In this document: positions 22,458 to 32,415 of the stretch, in pieces
How positions within the stretch are numbered: the stretch's first letter is position 1
Layout of the letters: each line of letters starts with the position of its first letter
Assembly (NCBI GenBank): GCA_017416795.1
Contig: JAFQBD010000037.1
Span: 1 to 64,000 of the forward strand
Direction of reading: 5' to 3'
DNA length: 64,000 nt
Origin: Bacillota bacterium
GTDB taxonomy: Bacteria > Bacillota > Clostridia > Peptostreptococcales > Anaerovoracaceae
Notes under the pieces: generated by a model
What the model was told of the DNA's origin: nothing
Databases searched by the model: none
Seen by the model: the letters and a program-made list of their open reading frames with translations, nothing else
Position numbers and translations under genes: made by a program

Positions 22458-23012
22458 TTATTTCTTATCCACCTTGATGAATCCCATATCAGAGAACGGA
22501 TAAACTCTGAACAGTACATTACCCTTGATATCGTTCAGCTTCACCGGACCCATATCAGGATTTCTGCTGTCTATGAGTTCTTCCCTGTTATCACATAATA
22601 CGAAGACCTCATCTTTCTTGACCTTGATCTTCTTCATGTCTTCAGGCGCTCCCTTGATACCGTCCTGAGTCACATACTCCTTGCCATTCACCAGCACCTT
22701 GCCGTTCTTGATCTCAACAGTGTCTCCCGGATGAGCCGCAACACGAGCCATGATATTATCTTCATAAACTTCAGGTGCGTAAGTTTTCTCGATGATAACT
22801 ACAGCTTCCTTTTCAGGCGGCTTTCTCTTCTCATTGTAATTAGCTTTGCTGACTACCAGTACGTCACCATCATGCAGTTCAGGTTCCATCGCCTTACCTT
22901 CATTCACTTCCGGCGCGACCACCATGAACATAACGAAAGCCAGTGCTATAGCTATCAGATACGGCGCATTGTTCTGCTTCCAATTCCTATAATCCCTCTG
23001 TTTTCTCTGCAT
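22458..23012 (-). CDS. Signal peptidase I-like protein lacking the catalytic dyad
   Basis: 184 residues. An N-terminal membrane helix (YLIAIALAFVMFMVVAP) is followed by the S26 pattern: [38 protein letters not shown], and FVLCDNREELIDSRNPDMG. The nucleophile Ser is Ala41 and the Lys is Ala89 (codons GCG and GCT read directly), so it is predicted dead as a protease, while fold residues and reading frame are kept. This suggests a selected non-catalytic role, such as holding substrates or sortase-dependent proteins, rather than decay. An AAGGA box lies upstream of the ATG. It is 44 bases before the intact lepB. Confidence 0.85.
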   Translation of the reverse strand: MQRKQRDYRNWKQNNAPYLIAIALAFVMFMVVAPEVNEGKAMEPELHDGDVLVVSKANYNEKRKPPEKEAVVIIEKTYAPEVYEDNIMARVAAHPGDTVEIKNGKVLVNGKEYVTQDGIKGAPEDMKKIKVKKDEVFVLCDNREELIDSRNPDMGPVKLNDIKGNVLFRVYPFSDMGFIKVDKK

Positions 23013-23035
23013 TACATCAAATTCCTTTCACGAAC

Positions 23036-24016
23036 TTATCTTACCAGTTTCTCCTTCGCCTTCACGAAGTCTGCAGGCGGTGCGGCCTCCACGACTTTTC
23101 CTTCAAGAGCCGAAAGTTCTTCCGGCATATCTTTGAATACCAGTTTGTATGCATGGAGCAGCTGCATGCTCACTCCCTGTTTCCTCAAATATTCGGTCAT
23201 CCTTGGAGTTCCGTATTTTACGTCTCCCGCCAGCGGATATCCTGCGCTTGCCAGATGGACTCTGATCTGGTGAGTCCTTCCTGTAAAGATGCGGGCTTCC
23301 GCCAGAGAAAACTTTTCGCCTGTTATAAGAGGCTTCACATGAGTCCTGGCCTCTTTGCCTTCGGCTTCTTCTTCGGCTCCGCCGCGAGGCTTTACCACGG
23401 ACGATATATTCCTCTCATGATCCTTCACCAGTCTGCCGTCAAGCTCCAGTTCCTCATCCAGCTTGCCGCAAACGATGGTCATATAGTACTTTTCTACGTG
23501 ATCTCTTTCTCTTAAAAGAGCTGTCAGCAGTCTCAGTGCTGCTGCAGTCTTTCCGAAAATGACGAGACCTGTAGTATTCCTGTCGATCCTGTTCACAGGT
23601 GACGGAACGAAAGTCTTTTCTTTAGCCGGATCGTATTCGCCTTTTTCCTGAAGATAACCGCAGACCTGATTCACCAGAGTATTCTTCTTCTCATGTGCAT
23701 CACCGTGAGTCAACAGGCCCTTAGGCTTATCGACGATCAGCACATTCTCGTCCTCGTATGCTATTTTGAACTGCCTCTTGGCAGCTTTTTTCTTGATCGG
23801 TGCAGTCAGTTCTGCCAGTTTTTCTTCCGTCATGTAAAGGGCAAGTTCATCGCCTTCCTTCAGCTGAGTATCCTCCTTGGCTCTCTTACCATTGACCTTG
23901 ATATCCTTTCGGATCATCTTGTAAATGGCACTTAAGGATGCCCTTTTCATATACTTTTTAAGAAATCTGTCCAGTCTCTGATCTGCTTCATTAGATGTTA
24001 TAGTTAATTTTATCAT
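23036..24016 (-). CDS. RluA-family 23S rRNA pseudouridine synthase
   Basis: 326 residues from the ATG at 24016. The N-terminal S4-type RNA-binding domain (ADQRLDRFLKKYMKRASLSA, VNGKRAKEDTQLKEGD) is followed by the catalytic domain with the RluA signature around NRIDRNTTGLVIFGK (catalytic Asp) and FTGRTHQIRVHLA. It most resembles RluC/RluD types that modify 23S rRNA. The ATG at 24025 lies inside a TATAAT promoter box, so the later start is preferred; no ribosome binding site is visible and the mRNA may be leaderless. It heads the signal-peptidase/smpB gene run. Confidence 0.92.
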   Translation of the reverse strand: MIKLTITSNEADQRLDRFLKKYMKRASLSAIYKMIRKDIKVNGKRAKEDTQLKEGDELALYMTEEKLAELTAPIKKKAAKRQFKIAYEDENVLIVDKPKGLLTHGDAHEKKNTLVNQVCGYLQEKGEYDPAKEKTFVPSPVNRIDRNTTGLVIFGKTAAALRLLTALLRERDHVEKYYMTIVCGKLDEELELDGRLVKDHERNISSVVKPRGGAEEEAEGKEARTHVKPLITGEKFSLAEARIFTGRTHQIRVHLASAGYPLAGDVKYGTPRMTEYLRKQGVSMQLLHAYKLVFKDMPEELSALEGKVVEAAPPADFVKAKEKLVR

Positions 24017-24023
24017 ATCGTTC

Positions 24024-24053
24024 ATTATACAACAGATATTGGTATAAGTTCAA
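24024..24053 (-). promoter_or_regulatory. Promoter of the RluA/signal peptidase/smpB gene run
   Basis: On the minus strand TTGAAC (24053-24048), an 18-base spacer and TATAAT (24029-24024). The -10 overlaps a possible first ATG (24025), so transcription would start at or just before the ATG at 24016. Confidence 0.6.
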
Positions 24054-24187
24054 TTCCATATCCTCTATTGTGAAGAATTTTTCATCAAAGTTTTCGTTAA
24101 AAATAAGTGTATATGGTTTGAGAAAAAGTTCGAAATATGTTAAAGTATATATGTATGTGCAATATGCACTCAAAAGGAGTATGAAAG

Positions 24188-24451
24188 ATGAAGAAAATCA
24201 AAGATTTTTTCTATGACAAAAACGATATAATCATAGTACTGCTGATAGTGGCTGCTGCTGCTTTCCTTATTTACAACAGGATCGATGCTATCATGGATTA
24301 TCCTGCCAAGTACGCCGACGAAATGGAAAAGGCTACCACACAGCAAGTCGTAGAAACTACAGAAGTTCCTGAAGTTACAGAGCCTTCACAGGCTGAGGAG
24401 CCTTCAGAAGCAGACGATGCGTCAACTGACTCTTCAGACGAAGAGAATTAA
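24188..24451 (+). CDS. Small membrane-anchored acidic protein, unknown
   Basis: 87 residues. A short basic N-terminus (KKIKDFFYDKND), one membrane helix (IIIVLLIVAAAAFLIYNRID), then a long Thr/Glu/Ser/Pro-rich acidic tail (VVETTEVPEVTEPSQAEEPS and more) that is probably outside the cell. No known domain recognised. AGGAG lies 6 bases before the ATG, supporting expression. It precedes fba by 38 bases on the same strand, and fba has its own strong binding site. Confidence 0.75.
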   Translation: MKKIKDFFYDKNDIIIVLLIVAAAAFLIYNRIDAIMDYPAKYADEMEKATTQQVVETTEVPEVTEPSQAEEPSEADDASTDSSDEEN

Positions 24452-24489
24452 TACACCTACAACTATTTTTTATTCAAAAGGAGGCTGTC

Positions 24490-25419
24490 ATGGCTTTAGT
24501 TACAACAAAATCAATGTTTGAAAAAGCTCTCAAAAGCGATTATGCAGTAGGAGCATTCAATGTCAACAATATGGAAATCATCCAGGGTATCGTTGAAGCT
24601 GCCCAGGAAGAAAACGCACCACTGATCCTTCAGGTATCAGCAGGCGCAAGAAAATATGCGAAGCCTGCATATCTTCTGAAGCTGGTTGAAGCTGCTATCC
24701 TGGACACAGGTCTGGATATCGCTCTTCATCTCGACCACGGTGAAGATTTCGATATCTGCAAGAAGTGCGTAGACGATGGTTTCACATCAGTAATGATCGA
24801 CGGATCAAAGTATCCACTGGAAGAAAACATCAGACTGACTAAAGAAGTTGTAGATTATGCACATGCTCATGGTGCAGTTGTAGAAGCTGAACTGGGTAAG
24901 CTGGCAGGAATCGAAGACAATATCAAAGTAGACGCTAAGAACGCTACATTCACAGTTCCTGAAGAAGCTGCTGAATTCGTTGCTAAGACAGGTGTTGACT
25001 CACTAGCTATCGCTATCGGAACAAGCCACGGCGCATTCAAGTTCAAGGGCGACCCTTACCTCGATTTCGAAAGACTTCAGGAAATCCATAAGCTGATCCC
25101 TGATACACCGCTGGTACTCCACGGAGCATCAACAGTACTTCCTGAATTCGTAGCTAAATGCAACGAATACGGCGGAAATATCCCGGGAGCTCAGGGCGTG
25201 CCTGAAGAAATGATCAGAGAATCCACTAATTACGGTATCTGTAAGGTAAATATCGATACAGACTTGAGACTGGCTATGACTGCTGAAATCAGAAAACATC
25301 TGATCGAACATCCGGCTGATTTCGACCCTAGAAAGTACCTTGCTCCTGCAAGAGATGCTATCAGAGGAATGGTTCAGCATAAGATCAAGAACGTGCTCAA
25401 CGCTTCAAACCAGAGATAG
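24490..25419 (+). CDS. fba: Class II fructose-bisphosphate aldolase
   Basis: 309 residues. Zinc and substrate motifs: GAFNVNNMEIIQGIVEAA, ALHLDHGEDFDICKKCVDDG (zinc-binding His, second signature), VEAELGKLAG, IGTSHGAFKF and LHGAST. It splits fructose 1,6-bisphosphate into triose phosphates in glycolysis and gluconeogenesis. AAGGAGG lies 7 bases before the ATG. Codon choice is strongly biased, consistent with high expression. A strong terminator follows. Confidence 0.97.
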   Translation: MALVTTKSMFEKALKSDYAVGAFNVNNMEIIQGIVEAAQEENAPLILQVSAGARKYAKPAYLLKLVEAAILDTGLDIALHLDHGEDFDICKKCVDDGFTSVMIDGSKYPLEENIRLTKEVVDYAHAHGAVVEAELGKLAGIEDNIKVDAKNATFTVPEEAAEFVAKTGVDSLAIAIGTSHGAFKFKGDPYLDFERLQEIHKLIPDTPLVLHGASTVLPEFVAKCNEYGGNIPGAQGVPEEMIRESTNYGICKVNIDTDLRLAMTAEIRKHLIEHPADFDPRKYLAPARDAIRGMVQHKIKNVLNASNQR

Positions 25420-25449
25420 TTTGAAAAACACATATGATACAAAAACTAA

Positions 25450-25487
25450 AAGAGCTGACGCCGCAAGGCATCAGCTCTTGTTTTTTT
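25450..25487. terminator. Terminator between fba and pncB
   Basis: A 13-bp stem from AAGAGCTGA (left) to TCAGCTCTT (right), one C/A mismatch (G-U on the minus strand), GCAA loop, then seven Ts on the plus strand. It serves fba and may also serve the converging pncB. Confidence 0.88.
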
Positions 25488-26916
25488 ATTTCTTAGCTGC
25501 AGTCAGCATATCGTTCTTCAGCTTCCACAGATCGTATGAAAGGTCTACGTAGTAAGTCTGAGGATTTTCGAATCTCTTCATTTCATCCCAGATGGAGTTC
25601 AGTTCTTTCTGGCAATATGCCTTGATCTCATCGATAGATGGGCTGTCGTAAACGCACTTGCCTTTATCGAAGATCTGAACACGCATATTCTTAGCGTAGA
25701 AGTTATCTACTTTCTTTCTCTTCCATACTGCGCTCGGGTCAAATATCTCATATCCGTCTTCTTCAGGGATCACTTCGCTGTCGAGAGTTATAACGTCTGC
25801 CAGCATCCTGTTATCGTCTTTATCATATAATCTGTACAGTGACTTGAATCCCGGATTTGTGATCTTTTCGATATTTTCACTTACCTTGATCTTAGGGATC
25901 ATCTGGCCGTCTTTTTCGAGAGCAGACAGCTTGTAAACTCCGCCGAATACAGGCTGTGAACTTGCTGTTACAAGTCTTTCGCCTACGCCGAATGAATCGA
26001 TGCATGCACCTTCATTGATAACATCTCTGATGATGTATTCGTCCAGAGAGTTTGATACTACGATAGAACATTCCTGCAGTCCTGCATCGTCCAGCATCTT
26101 TCTCGCTTTCTTAGTCAGATATGCAATGTCACCGCTGTCTATTCTTATTCCCATCTTAGCAGGTTTCATTTCCTTGAACACCTTGATAGCTGTAGGAACG
26201 CCTGACTTGAGAACATCGTATGTATCTACGAGAAGCGTGCAGTTGGTAGGATATATCTCTGCATACTTCTTGAAAGCTTCGTACTCATCATCGTACATCT
26301 GTACCCAGCTATGAGCCATGGTTCCCAGTGCAGGGATACCGAAATCTCTGTCAGCAACTGTACATGCAGTGCCGGCACATCCTCCGATGTAAGACGCTCT
26401 GGCTCCGTAAATAGCAGCAGCTGTACTATGTGATCTTCTTGTACCGAATTCCATTACAGGTCTTCCGGCTGCAGACCTTACGATCCTGCTTGCTTTAGTA
26501 GCGATAAGGCTCTGATGGTTGATCAGAAGCAGTATCATAGTTTCTACGAACTGTGCCTGCATAACAGGTCCTCTTACTGTGATCAGCGGCTCGTGAGGGA
26601 ATACGATGCTTCCTTCAGGTACAGCCCATACATCACACTTGAATTCGAAATTGGCGAGATACTCGAGGAACTCCTCGTTAAATAATTTCTTGCTTCTCAG
26701 GTATTCGATATCTTCGTCTGTGAACTCAAGATTTTTCAAATACTCTATAACCTGCTCCAGCCCCGCGAAGATCGCATAACCGCCGCCATCAGGGATCTTT
26801 CTGAAAAACATATCGAAATACGCTATGTCGTCAGCCATTCCCGAACTGTGATATCCATTGGCCATCGTGATCTCATAAAAGTCAGTGAGCATGGTCAGGT
26901 TAAGTTTTTCAATCAT
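25486..26916 (-). CDS. pncB: Nicotinate phosphoribosyltransferase
   Basis: 476 residues from the ATG at 26916, chosen since GGAGG lies 8 bases before it; the upstream ATG at 26931 overlaps that box. Marks: LTDFYEITMANGYHSSG, MEFGTRRSHSTAAAIYGARA, ALGTMAHSWVQMYDDE, and VDTYDVLKSGVPTAI. The enzyme joins nicotinate and PRPP (with ATP) to give nicotinate mononucleotide in NAD salvage. It sits between fba and uvrA; no operon partner is obvious. Confidence 0.95.
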   Translation of the reverse strand: MIEKLNLTMLTDFYEITMANGYHSSGMADDIAYFDMFFRKIPDGGGYAIFAGLEQVIEYLKNLEFTDEDIEYLRSKKLFNEEFLEYLANFEFKCDVWAVPEGSIVFPHEPLITVRGPVMQAQFVETMILLLINHQSLIATKASRIVRSAAGRPVMEFGTRRSHSTAAAIYGARASYIGGCAGTACTVADRDFGIPALGTMAHSWVQMYDDEYEAFKKYAEIYPTNCTLLVDTYDVLKSGVPTAIKVFKEMKPAKMGIRIDSGDIAYLTKKARKMLDDAGLQECSIVVSNSLDEYIIRDVINEGACIDSFGVGERLVTASSQPVFGGVYKLSALEKDGQMIPKIKVSENIEKITNPGFKSLYRLYDKDDNRMLADVITLDSEVIPEEDGYEIFDPSAVWKRKKVDNFYAKNMRVQIFDKGKCVYDSPSIDEIKAYCQKELNSIWDEMKRFENPQTYYVDLSYDLWKLKNDMLTAAKK

Positions 26917-26955
26917 TTCTACATCCTCCATGTTAAGAGCGATACGTTATCCTTA

Positions 26956-29787
26956 TTATTTTAACACTTTTTTCAAGAATTCGCCAGTATAAGTTCCCTC
27001 AGCTGCAGCCACCTCTTCCGGCGTTCCTTCTGCTATGATGTTACCGCCTCTGAATCCTCCGTCAGGTCCCAGATCGATGATATGATCGGCACGCTTGATA
27101 ACGTCCAGATTATGCTCTATAACGACTACGGTATTGCCCGCATCCACCAGTTTATCAAGCACATGTAGCAGCTTGTCCACATCTGCAAAATGCAGTCCCG
27201 TAGTAGGCTCATCGAGGATATATAAGGTCTTGCCTGTGCTCTTCTTACTGAGTTCAGATGCCAGCTTGATTCTCTGGGCTTCCCCTCCTGAGAGCTGAGT
27301 GCTCGGCTGTCCCAGCTTGATATATCCTAGCCCTACTTCTTCCAAAGTAGTCAGCTGTCTGGCTATGCTAGGGATATTCTTGAAGAATTCCAGTGCTTCC
27401 GTAACGTTCATATCAAGAACATCGAATATGCTCTTGCCTTTGTACTTGACTTCAAGAGTTTCCCTGTTATATCTCTTTCCTTTGCAGACTTCACAAGGGA
27501 CATAAACATCAGGCAGGAAGTGCATTTCTATCTTGATGATACCATCACCGCTGCATGCCTCGCATCTGCCGCCCTTTACATTGAAGCTGAAACGGCCTTT
27601 GCCGAATCCTCTCATCTTCGCCTCAGGAAGCTGAGCGAAAAGGTCTCTTATATGGGTAAAAACTCCTGTATATGTGGCAGGATTCGATCTCGGAGTCCTG
27701 CCTATAGGCGCCTGATTGATGTCTATTATTTTATCGATGTGCTCAAGACCCTTGATCTTCTTATGCTTGCCCGGCTTATCCTTGCTGCCGTACATCTCTG
27801 CAGCGACCGCCTTATAAAGTATCTCGTTGATAAGACTGCTCTTGCCGGAGCCTGATACTCCTGTAACACAAACCATCTTACCGAGAGGTACCTTCACGTC
27901 TATATCCTTGAGATTGTTCTCTGCAGCACCCTTTATCTCTATAAACTTGCCGTTGCCTTCGCGTCTCGAAGCAGGCACTTCTATCTTTTTCTTACCGCTG
28001 AGATACTGACCTGTAATGGACTCAGGGCATGCCATAATGTCCTCAACCGTACCCTGTGCCACCAGCTCGCCACCATGTATCCCTGCTGCAGGCCCTATAT
28101 CTACTATGTGGTCAGCAGCATACATAGTGTCTTCGTCGTGTTCTACTACTACGAGAGTATTGCCGATATCAGTCAGATGTCTCAGTGCTTCAAGCAGTTT
28201 CTCGTTATCCTTCTGATGAAGTCCGATACTAGGCTCGTCCAGGATATAAAGTACTCCTACAAGACCTGATCCTATCTGAGTAGCCAGTCTTATTCTCTGT
28301 GATTCTCCTCCTGACAAAGTAGCTGCCGCTCTGGAAAGATTCAGATAATCAAGACCAACGTTTGCAAGGAAAGTAAGCCTTCCTTTTATTTCTTTCAGGA
28401 TCTCTTCTGCGATTTTTTGATGTGTCGGCGAAAGTTCCAGTTCGTCCACAAACTTGATGGCATCGATCACAGACATATCGCAGAACTCCATGATGTTCTT
28501 GCCGCCGACTGTAACGGCCAGAAGTTCAGGCTTCAGCTTGTTGCCGTTACATACATTACATGTATCGATGGCCATGTATTTTTCCATTTTTTCCTTGATC
28601 CATTCGGATCCTGTTTCTCTGTATCTTCTCTGAAGATTCGGGATCAGTCCTTCGAATGTATGCTTCCTGTGCTGCACCATACCGCTTCTGTTAGTATAGT
28701 CATATACCAGCTCTTCGTCGCCTGTACCATAGAGCAGCACTTCCTTGAACTTCTTAGGAAGATCCTTGTACGGCAGATATATGTCTGCATCGTACTTGTC
28801 TGCCAGAGCCTTTATCACCTGCCAATAAAAGCTGGTATGCTCCATCGTAGCGAATATATTGCTGAGAGCCTTGTCCACGATGCTGAGGCTTTGGTCAGGT
28901 ATGAGCAGGTCAGGATCGATCGACTGAATGAATCCAAGTCCGTTACATTCGGGACATGCACCCATCGGATTGTTGAATGAGAACATCCTCGGCTCCAGCT
29001 CTTCGATGCTGACCCCGTGATCCGGGCATGCTAAAGAAGTGCTGAACGTTTTCTCGAAGATATCTCCATTATCGACGATGACCTGCACCAGGCCTTCGCC
29101 GTGAGCAATGGCCAGCTCGCATGCTTCTGCCAGTCTGCTCTGCACACCGTCCTTCACCTTGACTCTGTCCACCACGATCTCTATAGTATGTTTGAACGTC
29201 TTTTCCAGCTTTATCTCGTCTGTGTCCAGCAGCTTCATTTCGCCGTCGACGCGGACTCTCGTGAATCCTTCCTTCCGGATCCTCTCGAGTATCTTCTCAT
29301 GCTGTCCTTTTCTCTGTCTGATAACAGGTGCCAGTATGGTCAGTTTAGTTCCTTCGCCTTCCAGCATCAGAAGCTCTACGATCTGGTCGATAGTCTGGCT
29401 GGTGATCTCTCTGCCGCATACGGGACAGTGAGGTATTCCGATACGGGCATACATCAGTCTCAGATAATCGTAGATCTCAGTTACCGTTCCTACTGTGGAG
29501 CGAGGATTTTTGTTAGTTGTCTTCTGGTCGATGGAAATGGCCGGTGAAAGACCTTCGATATAATCTACGTTCGGTTTTTCCATCTGTCCCAGGAACTGTC
29601 TCGCATATGAAGACAGGGACTCCATGTATTTTCTCTGACCTTCCGCATAGATGGTATCAAAAGCCAGGGACGATTTTCCCGATCCGGAAAGTCCCGTCAG
29701 CACCACCATCTTATCTCGCGGGATGGTCACATCTATGCCTTTGAGATTGTTCTCTTTAGCTCCTTTGATTACTATGTCTTTTGCCAT
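26956..29787 (-). CDS. uvrA: Excinuclease ABC subunit A
   Basis: 943 residues, normal UvrA length. Two ABC modules: Walker [21 protein letters not shown] and [19 protein letters not shown], signatures [18 protein letters not shown] and [15 protein letters not shown], with [15 protein letters not shown] and [15 protein letters not shown]. Zinc fingers at CPVCGR and CEACSGDGI...CEVCKGKRY. UvrA dimers find DNA damage and load UvrB. It follows uvrB by 18 bases on the same strand, so uvrBA is an operon. Large antisense reading frames here are shadows of this gene. Confidence 0.98.
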   Translation of the reverse strand: MAKDIVIKGAKENNLKGIDVTIPRDKMVVLTGLSGSGKSSLAFDTIYAEGQRKYMESLSSYARQFLGQMEKPNVDYIEGLSPAISIDQKTTNKNPRSTVGTVTEIYDYLRLMYARIGIPHCPVCGREITSQTIDQIVELLMLEGEGTKLTILAPVIRQRKGQHEKILERIRKEGFTRVRVDGEMKLLDTDEIKLEKTFKHTIEIVVDRVKVKDGVQSRLAEACELAIAHGEGLVQVIVDNGDIFEKTFSTSLACPDHGVSIEELEPRMFSFNNPMGACPECNGLGFIQSIDPDLLIPDQSLSIVDKALSNIFATMEHTSFYWQVIKALADKYDADIYLPYKDLPKKFKEVLLYGTGDEELVYDYTNRSGMVQHRKHTFEGLIPNLQRRYRETGSEWIKEKMEKYMAIDTCNVCNGNKLKPELLAVTVGGKNIMEFCDMSVIDAIKFVDELELSPTHQKIAEEILKEIKGRLTFLANVGLDYLNLSRAAATLSGGESQRIRLATQIGSGLVGVLYILDEPSIGLHQKDNEKLLEALRHLTDIGNTLVVVEHDEDTMYAADHIVDIGPAAGIHGGELVAQGTVEDIMACPESITGQYLSGKKKIEVPASRREGNGKFIEIKGAAENNLKDIDVKVPLGKMVCVTGVSGSGKSSLINEILYKAVAAEMYGSKDKPGKHKKIKGLEHIDKIIDINQAPIGRTPRSNPATYTGVFTHIRDLFAQLPEAKMRGFGKGRFSFNVKGGRCEACSGDGIIKIEMHFLPDVYVPCEVCKGKRYNRETLEVKYKGKSIFDVLDMNVTEALEFFKNIPSIARQLTTLEEVGLGYIKLGQPSTQLSGGEAQRIKLASELSKKSTGKTLYILDEPTTGLHFADVDKLLHVLDKLVDAGNTVVVIEHNLDVIKRADHIIDLGPDGGFRGGNIIAEGTPEEVAAAEGTYTGEFLKKVLK

Positions 29788-29805
29788 TAGTTTTCCTTTT
29801 CCCCT

Positions 29806-31779
29806 TTATATTTTTGCTTTGTACTCAAAAATGATATCTCTAAGCTGTGCGGCGCGCTCGAACTGGAGATCTGAAGCTGCCTGCTTCATTTCCTTTTCCA
29901 GCTTCTTCACGTAATCTGTCAGCTCCTTCTTCGTCATTTCCAAAGGTCGCTTGCCTTCGTATTCGGCAGGATCTTCCGCCACCTTAGTAGCTTCGATGAC
30001 GCTTCTTACTGCCTTCTTTACGCTCTGCGGTGTGATGCCGTTGACTTTGTTATATTCATCCTGGATCTTACGTCTTCTCTCGGTCTCATCCATAGCTGCT
30101 TTCATGGCTGGGCTGATGCCGTCGCAGTACATTATTACCTTACTGTCTACATTTCTTGCCGCTCGGCCGATAGTCTGGATGAGAGAGGTTTCAGTTCTCA
30201 GGAAGCCTTCCTTGTCTGCATCGAGGATAGCGACAAGTGAAACTTCAGGGATATCCAGACCTTCTCTCAGCAGGTTGATACCTACCAGCACATCAAAGAC
30301 GCCGAGACGCAGATCTCTTATGATCTCCATACGCTCCAGCGTATCTATCTCAGAATGGAGATATCTGACCTTTATACCTACACTCTTCAGGTAATCTGTC
30401 AGGCTCTCTGCCATCTTTTTAGTGAGAGTTGTCACGAGAGTTCTCTCGCCACGTTCTGTAACCTTATTGATCTCTCCGATGAGATGGTCCATCTGACCTT
30501 CCGTAGGATGAAGCTCGATGATAGGATCCAGCAGCCCTGTTGGTCTGATGATCTGTTCAGCAGAAACACCACCGCTCTCTTCTCTCTCATAAGGAGCAGG
30601 TGTAGCACTGACATATACGATCTGGTTAACGAGATCATTGAATTCTTCAAACTTCAACGGTCTGTTGTCCAGTGCCGAAGGAAGTCTGAATCCGTAATCC
30701 ACCAGCGACTGTTTTCTCGATCTGTCTCCCGCATACATCGCTCTCAGCTGAGGCAACATAGCGTGAGATTCATCTATGATTATGAGAAAATCGTCCGGTA
30801 TATAGTCTATGAGTGTATATGGTCTTGACCCCGGCTCCAGACCTGTGATATGTCTGGAGTAGTTTTCGATACCTTTACAAGTGCCAATCTCACGAAGCAT
30901 CTCGATATCGTACCTCGTCCTCTGCTCTATACGCTGAGCTTCGATAAGCTTGCCGCGATCCTGGAACCATTTGATACGTTCGGTAAGCTCTTCACTGATA
31001 GTCTCAGTGGCCCTTTCTATATTTTCCTTGCTGGTTACATAGTGAGAGGCCGGATAGATAGCCACGTGATTACGCAGTCCTACTATTTCTCCCGTTATAG
31101 GGTTTATCTCTTTTATAGTTTCTATCTCATCACCGAACATCTCGATGCGGACAGCGTTTTCAGCCCCTGCAGGGAATATGTCGAGAACATCCCCTCTGAC
31201 TCTGAAATTACCGCGATCCAGCACCATGTCGTTACGAGTATACTGGATGTCAACAAGCTTTCTCAAGATCTCCTGTCGATCCTTTTCCATCCCGGGGCGA
31301 AGAGAAATGACTTGATTTTCGTAGTCAATAGGACTTCCCAGCCCGTATATGCAAGACACGCTGGCAACTATGATAACGTCCTTCCTCTCGGAAAGAGCGG
31401 CTGTCGCCGAGTGCCTTAATTTTTCTATCTCAGCATTGATATCCGAATCCTTTTCTATATATGTGTCAGTAGAGGCTACGTACGCTTCCGGCTGGTAATA
31501 GTCGTAGTAACTTACAAAATACTCTACTGCATTCTCAGGGAAGAACTCCTTGAATTCTCCGTGAAGCTGTGCAGCAAGCGTCTTATTATGTGAAATTACC
31601 AGGGTAGGCTTCTGGACACGCTCGATGATATTGGCCATGGTAAACGTCTTACCTGAGCCTGTTACTCCCATCAATGTCTGAGCTCGCTTCCCTTGCAATA
31701 TCCCGTCTGCGATCTTTTCTACAGCTTGCGGCTGGTCTCCCATCAGCTTGTAATCTGATACTACGCGGAATTCAGGCAT
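29806..31779 (-). CDS. uvrB: Excinuclease ABC subunit B
   Basis: 657 residues from the ATG at 31779 (AGGAGG 8 bases before). Helicase-like fold with Walker [17 protein letters not shown], the [11 protein letters not shown] beta-hairpin that clamps [13 protein letters not shown], the RQDI-type motif TIGRAARN, and a C-terminal UVR domain ([20 protein letters not shown]). It verifies the lesion and recruits UvrC. It is first in the uvrBA operon, behind a promoter overlapped by a LexA-like box. Confidence 0.98.
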   Translation of the reverse strand: MPEFRVVSDYKLMGDQPQAVEKIADGILQGKRAQTLMGVTGSGKTFTMANIIERVQKPTLVISHNKTLAAQLHGEFKEFFPENAVEYFVSYYDYYQPEAYVASTDTYIEKDSDINAEIEKLRHSATAALSERKDVIIVASVSCIYGLGSPIDYENQVISLRPGMEKDRQEILRKLVDIQYTRNDMVLDRGNFRVRGDVLDIFPAGAENAVRIEMFGDEIETIKEINPITGEIVGLRNHVAIYPASHYVTSKENIERATETISEELTERIKWFQDRGKLIEAQRIEQRTRYDIEMLREIGTCKGIENYSRHITGLEPGSRPYTLIDYIPDDFLIIIDESHAMLPQLRAMYAGDRSRKQSLVDYGFRLPSALDNRPLKFEEFNDLVNQIVYVSATPAPYEREESGGVSAEQIIRPTGLLDPIIELHPTEGQMDHLIGEINKVTERGERTLVTTLTKKMAESLTDYLKSVGIKVRYLHSEIDTLERMEIIRDLRLGVFDVLVGINLLREGLDIPEVSLVAILDADKEGFLRTETSLIQTIGRAARNVDSKVIMYCDGISPAMKAAMDETERRRKIQDEYNKVNGITPQSVKKAVRSVIEATKVAEDPAEYEGKRPLEMTKKELTDYVKKLEKEMKQAASDLQFERAAQLRDIIFEYKAKI

Positions 31780-31831
31780 GTACGTGTCCTCCTTTCTGTT
31801 TGTTCGATACAACTATCATTTTAACCATAAT

Positions 31832-31871
31832 AGTATATCATATTAGCCGGAGCGACGCAAACAAATGTTCT
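31832..31871 (-). promoter_or_regulatory. uvrBA promoter with overlapping LexA (SOS) box
   Basis: Minus strand: AGAACATTTGTTTG (31871-31858) matches the Gram-positive LexA/DinR consensus CGAACATATGTTCG at 11 of 14 positions. It overlaps TTGCGT (31860-31855), which with a 17-base spacer and TATACT (31837-31832) forms the promoter. LexA bound here would cover the -35 box, so uvrBA is probably SOS-induced. Confidence 0.7.
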
Positions 31872-31876
31872 GAATC

Positions 31877-31899
31877 AAAAAAGAGGCTTTCAGCCTCTT
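31877..31899 (-). terminator. Terminator of the surface protein-TPR-DUF523 gene run
   Basis: An 8-bp stem AAGAGGCT/AGCCTCTT with a TTC loop; on the minus strand six Ts follow. It lies 17 bases past the DUF523 gene stop and directly before the uvrB SOS box. Confidence 0.88.
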
Positions 31900-31915
31900 C
31901 TCATTTGTCTAATAA

Positions 31916-32380
31916 TTATTTTTCTGCTTCTTCAAGATATTTTGCAGCTTCTTCGATGTCTTCTTCCGCGAAAATCTTGAAGCCTGCATTTCTTAAATAC
32001 TCTACAGCCAGACCCTGTCCCGGGATCTTAGTATCAGTAAAGGTTCCGTCGTAAATGAACTTACTGCCGCATGATGGGCTATCCTGTTTCATCAGGCAGA
32101 ACACAACATCATTTTCTTTTGCCAGTCTTAATGCTTCTTCAGCTCCGGCAGTATATTCAGCAGTAACGTCAGGTCCTGTACAAGCGATCACCTTATCACC
32201 CACTCTCTGAGAGTCAGGACGCGGAGTCGGCAGTCCGCCGAAAACTTCGGGACAGATAGGTATCAGTCTTCCTTCTTCTTTCCACTTGAGGAAAATCGGA
32301 TGCGTTTCTGATACATCTCCGGCATCATAACGAACTATCCTTCCTCCATAAAGGCATTCACTTACCAGTATCTTTTTCAT
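31916..32380 (-). CDS. DUF523 family protein
   Basis: 154 residues. Family marks: ILVSECLYGGRIVRYDAG at the start, PICPEVFGGLPTPRPDSQRV, and LMKQDSPSCGSKFIYDGTF. The conserved Cys residues (ECLYG, CPE, SPSCG) suggest metal or sulfur chemistry, but no function is established for DUF523. AAAGGAG precedes the ATG. It is the last gene before a terminator in the same-strand run that starts with the large surface protein. Confidence 0.9.
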   Translation of the reverse strand: MKKILVSECLYGGRIVRYDAGDVSETHPIFLKWKEEGRLIPICPEVFGGLPTPRPDSQRVGDKVIACTGPDVTAEYTAGAEEALRLAKENDVVFCLMKQDSPSCGSKFIYDGTFTDTKIPGQGLAVEYLRNAGFKIFAEEDIEEAAKYLEEAEK

Positions 32381-32415
32381 TTTCGTTTCTCCTTTCTGTT
32401 GCTTTAATTAAGACT

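Noticed and set aside
28417..29547. Long reading frames antisense to uvrA and uvrB
   Set aside because: They have no ribosome binding sites and mirror the codon pattern of the well-supported uvr genes.
31802..31813. GTTCGATACAAC as a second LexA box before uvrB
   Set aside because: Only one half matches the consensus and it is within the leader, unlike the stronger site at 31858-31871.
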